A stretch of 11,144 nucleotides of DNA from Sulfurovum sp. (GTDB lineage: Bacteria; Campylobacterota; Campylobacteria; Campylobacterales; Sulfurovaceae), in contig DYTG01000055.1 in assembly GCA_020726085.1 (NCBI GenBank), forward strand, positions 1-11,144. Direction: 5' to 3'. Shown here one piece after another: positions 6,562 through 11,144 of the stretch (within the stretch, counting starts at the first letter, position 1; each line of letters starts with the position of its first letter). Made by a program: the position numbers and the translations under genes. The notes beneath the pieces are model-generated. The model had not been told where the DNA came from, did no database searches, and saw nothing but the letters and a program-made list of their open reading frames with translations.

Positions 6562-8312
6562 TTTTGTCCTTCAAATCTATAACGCGCTGCCTTAACAATC
6601 GCCCAAAGTGCTAAGATATTATAGGTTGCCCACATTAAATTAACACCGTATCCTGTAAGGTACTCTCGATAATCCAACACAAGCATAAGCGTTGCATAGA
6701 TAATTGACACAAGATACAACCCAATCAAACCCACCTGAAATTTAACCAATGGCAAAAAGTTACCGCTTTTGGCTACTTTGGAAGTGACGACAAATTGTAT
6801 CGGTTTGCCCCTGATGACATCCCAAAAGGCACTAAGGACAATGGGAAAAATGGCAATAAAAAATTGCGCCCCTCGATTGGTCGAAACGCCCCATGTTGCT
6901 ACCAGTAGAGCCAATTGATTGAAAAACAAAAAGGGAACAAGATGAATAAAAAACTCCATCGAGTAACTCTCCACTGGAGCAATATTGGTAAGCATGTAGA
7001 TAATAGGTGAAAAGAGCAAGACAAGAAGCCAAATCGCTCCTGTGTAGGACCAAAAGGTACTAAAGTACATCAATTTTTGTCCCAAACTCAACCCCGAACT
7101 CAAAAATCTCTTAAACTCTCGTTTGGTCAAATCAATCGTTCCTCCTGCGTAACGGAAGCGTTGAGCCGACCATGTGAGCATATCCAAAGGCGAGAGCATT
7201 TTGGATTCAACCTTGGGGTGGAGAATGGAGCGGTATTTTTTGCCTTTGTAAGCGTGGATGAGGAGTGAGGTGTAGATATCTTCGGAGGTGTGATAGACAA
7301 GATACTCCACATCAAGCTCACAAATGGCTTTGGATTTCTCTTTGGATTGGGTTATACGCTCTGCCCATCTATGAATGGCTACTTCACGCAAGGCATCAGT
7401 TCGGTGAATGGAGGTAGCACCGCAACAAAACGAGGCGTTGTAGTGGTTGCGTCTTCTTTGAATGACATCAAAAAACATTTGAGGATCATTGGCAAAAATA
7501 TCCTTGCCCGTCTCAATTTTACCCGTCATTTTTTGCACCCAATGTGCTAATACTTCACCTATTTTGCCCCCTTTTTGACTCCATGAGTTTGTCAGCGACT
7601 CTCCTTGCGTAGTGTCGCAAAACCACTGCGGCGTTTGTACCCATGCGACATTAGGGTCTTTGAAATAGCCCATAGTGTTGAGGAGTATATCGGGAAAAAG
7701 TCGTGTATCGGAATCAATAATGACCATAAAATCACCGCCTGTTAGATCCATGGCGTGTGCAATTGCCCCTGCTTTGCGTCCTTTGTTGCCTTTGCGGGTA
7801 ATTTGCACTATCTCTTGCGTTTGTGCCATTTGCGTCATCAAAGGATTGTTGCTATCATCAAGCAGATAGATACCCACTTGCCAACTATCAAGTTTTCTAA
7901 GCTTTTTGGCTGCTTTGATACTCTCTTGTACTAATAGGGGTTCTTCGTTGAAGACGGGAATATAGATATCGATTTTTATGGCTCTATTGGAGTAATACTC
8001 TTTGGCGTTTACTACCTCTTCCATGGTGAGTGGTGGCGTTTGAGGTGGTGTATCGTCAAGCTTCCAAAAGTTTATCACAACCAAAAGAGTCCCTATAAAC
8101 ATCATCGTTTCAGCAAACGCCAAGGGAATAGCAAACCACAAAGCATCCCTATTGAGCGATTCACTCCATCGATACTCCAAATACCAAAAGCCTAGCATAA
8201 TAGTAATAATACCTAAAAATTGAAACGCACTCTCTTGCCACGGGGAGTAGGGCTGAGGGGCGGGTGGGGTGCGCCCATCAAATGAGCTATCCAAAAAATA
8301 GAGTGGATTCAT
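6558..8312 (-). CDS. GT2 membrane polysaccharide synthase, cellulose-synthase (BcsA)-like
   Basis: This family processively transfers sugars from a nucleotide donor to a growing chain and extrudes the chain through its own membrane channel. Numbering from the ATG (584 residues), two transmembrane segments lie at about 28-45 and 58-82. A cytosolic GT-A domain follows, with IYIPVFNEEP, LLDD (150-153), the metal-binding DSD (200-202), TSED (342-345, equivalent to the catalytic TED) and QRFRY (384-388, a variant of QxxRW). About five further membrane segments come after that. FVVTSK (507-512) matches the FxVTxK gating loop of BcsA. There is no C-terminal PilZ domain, so direct c-di-GMP control in cis is not expected. 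A TTG directly precedes the ATG, but the AGGAGG at 8318-8323 stands 5 nt from the ATG and only 2 nt from the TTG, so ATG 8310-8312 is chosen. The sugar donor cannot be read from the sequence; a glucan or mannan-type product is possible. Confidence 0.9.
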   Translation of the reverse strand: MNPLYFLDSSFDGRTPPAPQPYSPWQESAFQFLGIITIMLGFWYLEYRWSESLNRDALWFAIPLAFAETMMFIGTLLVVINFWKLDDTPPQTPPLTMEEVVNAKEYYSNRAIKIDIYIPVFNEEPLLVQESIKAAKKLRKLDSWQVGIYLLDDSNNPLMTQMAQTQEIVQITRKGNKGRKAGAIAHAMDLTGGDFMVIIDSDTRLFPDILLNTMGYFKDPNVAWVQTPQWFCDTTQGESLTNSWSQKGGKIGEVLAHWVQKMTGKIETGKDIFANDPQMFFDVIQRRRNHYNASFCCGATSIHRTDALREVAIHRWAERITQSKEKSKAICELDVEYLVYHTSEDIYTSLLIHAYKGKKYRSILHPKVESKMLSPLDMLTWSAQRFRYAGGTIDLTKREFKRFLSSGLSLGQKLMYFSTFWSYTGAIWLLVLLFSPIIYMLTNIAPVESYSMEFFIHLVPFLFFNQLALLVATWGVSTNRGAQFFIAIFPIVLSAFWDVIRGKPIQFVVTSKVAKSGNFLPLVKFQVGLIGLYLVSIIYATLMLVLDYREYLTGYGVNLMWATYNILALWAIVKAARYRFEGQK

Positions 8313-8317
8313 CAACG

Positions 8318-8323
8318 CCTCCT
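8318..8323 (-). promoter_or_regulatory. strong ribosome binding site of the GT2 synthase
   Basis: Minus-strand AGGAGG is the strongest Shine-Dalgarno match noted in this operon and partly overlaps the stop codon of the upstream transferase gene (TAG, 8322-8324). Its 5-nt spacing selects the ATG at 8310-8312 over the adjacent TTG. Confidence 0.65.
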
Positions 8324-9491
8324 ACATCTTTTCATGAAACGACTCAATGGTCTCTTTAATCTCTCGCTTGAAGTGGCTAAGCTCTCGTCTGCCTTGTCTG
8401 GCATCGTGAATCAAAAAATCAAGCCCCACCTCTTTGAGGTCAAGGTAGCCTCCATCAGGATCGATAATAAACTGCTGGGTGATAATGCGGTGTTTGAAAT
8501 GAAGATTTTTGTTGATTTTGGTATAAGGTAAAACCACACTCTCTTGAAGATGTACCCCCTCTTCGATAAGCACTCCCGAACCTATCATGACAGGACCTAC
8601 TATCTTTGCCCCTTTGCCAATGCGTACGCTATTGCCTATGTAAAGCGGAGGGGTAATATCAATCGCATCAAAATCAATAGCACAATTGATACCGCACCAA
8701 ATATTGGGGGCTATCTCTTTGCCGTAGGGTTTGACGTGATTGATTTCGCCTTGCAAAAGCTTCATATTGGCTTGATAAAAATCTTTGGTCGTTCCCACAT
8801 CAAGCCAATGAAATTTTGGTGTATAGGCATAAAAAACAATTCCTTGTTCTACTAAAAACGGCAACAACTCACCGCCAATATCGTACTTTTGATTGTCGGG
8901 AATATAATCCAAAATAGAAGGCTCAAAGATATAGATACCCGTATTGATAATATTGCTTTTTGCCTCTTCCATGCTGGGCTTTTCTTGAAAACTTTTGATT
9001 TTGCCCGTTTCGTCACTTACAACAACACCGTAGCGATAAACCTCACTAGGTGGTATCTCTTGGCACACAACCGTAGCAATAGCTCCATGGGCTTTGTGAA
9101 AAGCCATAGCTTGTGTTAAATCCAAATCGATAATAGCATCTCCACACACCACCAAAAAGCTCTCGTCAAAAAAAGAGCCAAAGGTTTGTACCTTTTTCAA
9201 TCCACCCGCAGACCCCAAGGCATAAGGGACAAGCTCTCCGTTTTCTACGCTTCCTTCAAGTGAATAGGCGATATGAATGCCGTGCGCGTGTCCGTTTTGG
9301 TAGTGAGCTTCAAGCATATCGGCTTTGTAGCTTACGGTAACAATCACTTCATTAAAGTTGTGACTTTTAAGCAAATCAAAAAGATAGCTTATGATAGGGC
9401 GTTCGACTACGGGAATAAGTGGTTTGGGCAGAGAATAGGTCAAAGGACGTGCACGACTTCCCTCACCTCCGCTTAATACAACCGCTTTCAT
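8322..9491 (-). CDS. sugar-1-phosphate nucleotidyltransferase with left-handed beta-helix domain
   Basis: This enzyme condenses a nucleoside triphosphate with a sugar-1-phosphate to give an NDP-sugar and pyrophosphate in the cytoplasm. It is related to mannose-1-phosphate guanylyltransferases (GDP-mannose pyrophosphorylases) and to glucose-1-phosphate nucleotidyltransferases; the exact base and sugar cannot be decided by eye. Visible motifs are the nucleotide-binding GGEGSRARPLT (8-18) with PKP (22-24), GSAGG (93-97), CGD (116-118, metal-binding Asp), EKP (170-172), NTG (183-185) and WLDVGT (229-234). From about 260 to 345 come hexapeptide-like repeats (YIGNSVRIGKGAKIVG and following) typical of the C-terminal beta-helix. 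A helical charged tail of about 35 residues (355-389) is extra to the core. At 389 residues it is close to two-domain GDP-mannose pyrophosphorylases. Its ATG overlaps the STAS gene stop by 4 bp (ATGA) and lacks a clear ribosome binding site, so translational coupling is likely. By context it supplies the donor for the synthase. Confidence 0.9.
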   Translation of the reverse strand: MKAVVLSGGEGSRARPLTYSLPKPLIPVVERPIISYLFDLLKSHNFNEVIVTVSYKADMLEAHYQNGHAHGIHIAYSLEGSVENGELVPYALGSAGGLKKVQTFGSFFDESFLVVCGDAIIDLDLTQAMAFHKAHGAIATVVCQEIPPSEVYRYGVVVSDETGKIKSFQEKPSMEEAKSNIINTGIYIFEPSILDYIPDNQKYDIGGELLPFLVEQGIVFYAYTPKFHWLDVGTTKDFYQANMKLLQGEINHVKPYGKEIAPNIWCGINCAIDFDAIDITPPLYIGNSVRIGKGAKIVGPVMIGSGVLIEEGVHLQESVVLPYTKINKNLHFKHRIITQQFIIDPDGGYLDLKEVGLDFLIHDARQGRRELSHFKREIKETIESFHEKM

Positions 9492-9823
9492 TGCACACCA
9501 ATCTCAAGAGATTCAACGCTTAAATCATCAATCAATTGTTCAAGTCCAATGAGTCGAATAAGCTCTTGAGGTTGTTTACTCAAAGATGTCAATCTAAGAG
9601 TGCCGTTGGCTTGATGAATATGTTTTAAGGCAAAAACGATAAAGCTAAGTCCCATACTCTCCATGAATTCCAAAGCACTTAAATCAAGTATAATCTCTTT
9701 TTTGTGATTATTGACTGCCTTTATGATTATCTCTTTGAGTTGTTCAAGACGATCAAAATCAAAACGTTTCGTGTCAATTTTGATATGCAATTGATTATCT
9801 TTGTCGGTTATAATGATTTTCAT
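9488..9823 (-). CDS. STAS-domain protein (anti-sigma factor antagonist family)
   Basis: This is a small cytoplasmic STAS-fold protein of 111 residues. Pattern: MKIIITDKDNQLHIKI (first strands), then KEIILDLSALEFMESMGLS (42-60), which matches the SpoIIAA-type D-S motif, with Ser56 in the position of the phosphorylated serine and Glu55 in place of Asp. STAS proteins of this kind bind partner kinases or other proteins depending on serine phosphorylation; in Vibrio fischeri the STAS protein SypA controls biofilm polysaccharide production. The ATG at 9821-9823 is chosen because AGGA (9830-9833) stands 6 nt upstream and the STAS fold starts there. A frame running back to 9901 would add 26 residues with no family resemblance. 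No kinase or phosphatase partner is in the window. As the gene leading the tightly packed part of the operon, it probably regulates synthesis or export post-translationally. Confidence 0.85.
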   Translation of the reverse strand: MKIIITDKDNQLHIKIDTKRFDFDRLEQLKEIIIKAVNNHKKEIILDLSALEFMESMGLSFIVFALKHIHQANGTLRLTSLSKQPQELIRLIGLEQLIDDLSVESLEIGVQ

Positions 9824-9891
9824 AGTAAATCCTAGGTAAGTGGTAAAAGATTGGATGAAAGTACAAGAAGTAAATTTTATGCAGATAGGAT

Positions 9892-9897
9892 ATTGTA
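9892..9897 (-). promoter_or_regulatory. possible internal -10 element before the STAS gene
   Basis: The 96-bp gap (9824-9919) is the only sizeable spacer inside the minus-strand gene set. It holds a TACAAT on the minus strand, 68 bp before the STAS start codon, with AT-rich DNA around it. A promoter here would let the STAS-transferase-synthase-DUF3131 genes be expressed separately from the glycosidase-like gene. No clear -35 or operator was seen, and no terminator hairpin either, so the upstream transcript may simply continue. Confidence 0.25.
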
Positions 9898-9919
9898 TCA
9901 AATCTACATAAAATACTGC

Positions 9920-11144
9920 TTAGTCTAATGAGAAAACCGTATCAACAATATTTTGTTTAAAAACAATATCACCCAATCGATAGAGACTCTTTTCGTCAAT
10001 AGCGGAAGTTTTAACAATACCAAAATGATATTCATCAAAACTAAAATATTGGTATCCGTTAATATCGTGCTGGGGATCATCAAAGAGACTCATAATCGCA
10101 AAGCCAAAAAGACCGTTTTGGACAAGCTCCTCTTTGGAGTTCATAAGCTTCAAATAGACACTGTTTGCCTCATCTTCCCAGCCATTTAAATTAAGCTCAT
10201 TGTATTCTACGGCTGAATTTTGATTAAAATCTTCCCAAGTAGCTGTACCAATAGTAATATAGGGCATAAAAATAGGTTTATTGTATTTTTGATGTAAAAA
10301 ACTACTCATATTATTAATACGTTGTGCTAAATAGTCGATTCCTGCTTCGTTATTGGTATAGGTTCTGTATTTGTCTGGTTTCTGAGCATCTCTACTAAAT
10401 TGTCCTGCCATTTGACTAAAAGAGATAAAATCAAGTTTATCTTTCAAAGCGTTATAGACAATCTCAGGTTTTGCCCACTCGCTTTGGTCTCCTAACGCAC
10501 AAGAATCATAACCGCATTTTGTATAAAGTTCATCAACTCCTCGATTACCTGTATCCATCATACTAAGTGAAAAGAGTACATCTTGAGTATTGTTTTTTAT
10601 CGTATCAATGGCGTTGGAGATAATCGATGCAAATTTCTTTTGATTGGCTTGTGAGTCTGTTACAGTATTTTTGTTAAATTCTGGCTCCATAATCACAATT
10701 TTTGTCCCTTTAAGCTGTTGTAATAATTTAGCCAAACGTATATTATCTTTATAGTATTCTTGAATAAGATTGTCATTTGGTAAACCGCCACTAAGCGCAT
10801 CGGCAAAATACCAATAGGCAAAGACTGGGACGTAGCCTTGATCCATCATACTTTGAAGCTTTTCAATATTATACCAATTCTCTTGCCAATAGTGCATTAC
10901 CATCCAAGAGACTATATATTTAGAGTTTTTTAGTTTTTGTTGGAGATAGTCAAATTGAGGGGCATTGAAATTTTTTATATCTTGATAGTGGCTGTTTTGG
11001 CTAATGGGTGCTTCACCTACCAAATCCCCTACACTAAGCCAAACCACCTCTTGGCTATTGCCCTCAAAACCAAACGAACCGCTATCGCCAAAGCCAACAT
11101 GAAACGAGCTGTAGAGTCTATCAGCAGTAATGACACTGTTGTTA
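9920..11144 (-). CDS. glycosidase-like TIM-barrel protein (partial, start outside window)
   Basis: The frame stays open to the right edge with at least 407 codons visible, so the true start lies beyond the window. A GTG at 11045-11047 could be mistaken for a start, but the open frame continues upstream through a Gly/Phe/Ser-rich stretch (FHVGFGDSGSFGFEG) that looks like the end of a beta-rich domain, possibly carbohydrate-binding. The remainder alternates strands and helices in the way of a (beta/alpha)8 barrel: YIVSWMV, VPVFAYWYF, TKIVIMEPEFN, VLFSLSM, DFISFSQMAG, PIFMPYITIG, GFAIMSLFDD. The EPEFN motif (codons at 10673-10687) resembles the beta-4 acid/base Glu of clan GH-A enzymes. Two Cys in KCGYDSC (about 10499-10516) could form a disulfide, consistent with secretion. 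The family is not identified; GH26-like is one possibility. By context it may cleave or trim the polysaccharide made by this operon, as glycosidases do in other exopolysaccharide loci. Confidence 0.65.
   Translation of the reverse strand, partial: NNSVITADRLYSSFHVGFGDSGSFGFEGNSQEVVWLSVGDLVGEAPISQNSHYQDIKNFNAPQFDYLQQKLKNSKYIVSWMVMHYWQENWYNIEKLQSMMDQGYVPVFAYWYFADALSGGLPNDNLIQEYYKDNIRLAKLLQQLKGTKIVIMEPEFNKNTVTDSQANQKKFASIISNAIDTIKNNTQDVLFSLSMMDTGNRGVDELYTKCGYDSCALGDQSEWAKPEIVYNALKDKLDFISFSQMAGQFSRDAQKPDKYRTYTNNEAGIDYLAQRINNMSSFLHQKYNKPIFMPYITIGTATWEDFNQNSAVEYNELNLNGWEDEANSVYLKLMNSKEELVQNGLFGFAIMSLFDDPQHDINGYQYFSFDEYHFGIVKTSAIDEKSLYRLGDIVFKQNIVDTVFSLD

Noticed and set aside
8313..8315. TTG as start of the GT2 synthase
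   Set aside because: It is only 2 nt from AGGAGG, too close for normal initiation. The adjacent ATG has a 5-nt spacer.
9824..9901. Upstream extension of the STAS protein by 26 residues
   Set aside because: The extra residues do not resemble the STAS family, and the good AGGA with 6-nt spacing points to the ATG at 9821-9823.
11045..11047. GTG as the true start of the glycosidase-like gene
   Set aside because: The same frame stays open with protein-like composition all the way to the window edge, so the gene is truncated by the window rather than starting here.
1..11144. CRISPR arrays, tRNA/rRNA genes, insertion sequences, phage or toxin-antitoxin genes
   Set aside because: I looked for regularly spaced repeats, transposase motifs, terminal inverted repeats and tRNA-like cloverleaf sequences and saw none. 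The window is metabolic and polysaccharide genes throughout.

Overview
This window looks like a chromosome segment from a member of the Campylobacterota (Epsilonproteobacteria), probably a free-living Sulfurimonas/Sulfurovum/Sulfurospirillum-like organism. The reasons are its AT-rich but not extreme composition, the style of its HisF protein, the compact minus-strand operon with ATGA overlaps, and AGGA-type ribosome binding sites. The genus is an inference; no rRNA or other decisive marker is present.

Layout. The left edge (1-64) holds the last 20 codons of an unidentified plus-strand gene. It converges on hisF (112-876, minus), a complete histidine/purine biosynthesis gene. A 216-bp spacer (877-1092) holds a likely terminator, a second hairpin and a weak hisF promoter. 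Everything from 1093 to the right edge is one minus-strand gene set. In transcription order it reads: a secreted glycosidase-like protein cut by the window edge (9920-11144), a STAS-domain regulator (9488-9823), a sugar-nucleotide transferase (8322-9491), a membrane GT2 polysaccharide synthase of the cellulose-synthase type (6558-8312), a membrane-anchored single DUF3131 protein (5251-6561), a membrane-anchored double DUF3131 plus SPOR-like protein (2157-5246), and a C-terminal outer-membrane beta-barrel module (1093-2115). From the STAS gene onward the junctions are 4-bp overlaps or gaps of less than 10 bp.

How the genes may work together (inference). The transferase supplies an activated sugar. 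The synthase polymerises it and moves it across the inner membrane. The DUF3131 modules, which resemble alpha/alpha-barrel glycoside hydrolases, act on or guide the polymer in the periplasm. The barrel gives passage across, or anchorage in, the outer membrane. The glycosidase-like protein trims the polymer, and the STAS protein gates the process. The standard cellulose parts (BcsB, a TPR-type BcsC, the GH8 enzyme BcsZ, a PilZ domain) are not visible here, so this would be a synthase-dependent exopolysaccharide system with unusual periplasmic and outer-membrane parts.

Most striking observation. The double-DUF3131 frame and the barrel frame meet at a run of ten A (2177-2186, minus strand). One extra A, or a -1 slip, joins them into a single protein of about 1384 residues: inner-membrane anchor, DUF3131, DUF3131, SPOR, linker, outer-membrane barrel. 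The barrel frame has no signal peptide and no ribosome binding site of its own, which favours the joined form. The choice between programmed slippage, phase variation, a real mutation and a homopolymer sequencing error cannot be made from this sequence alone.
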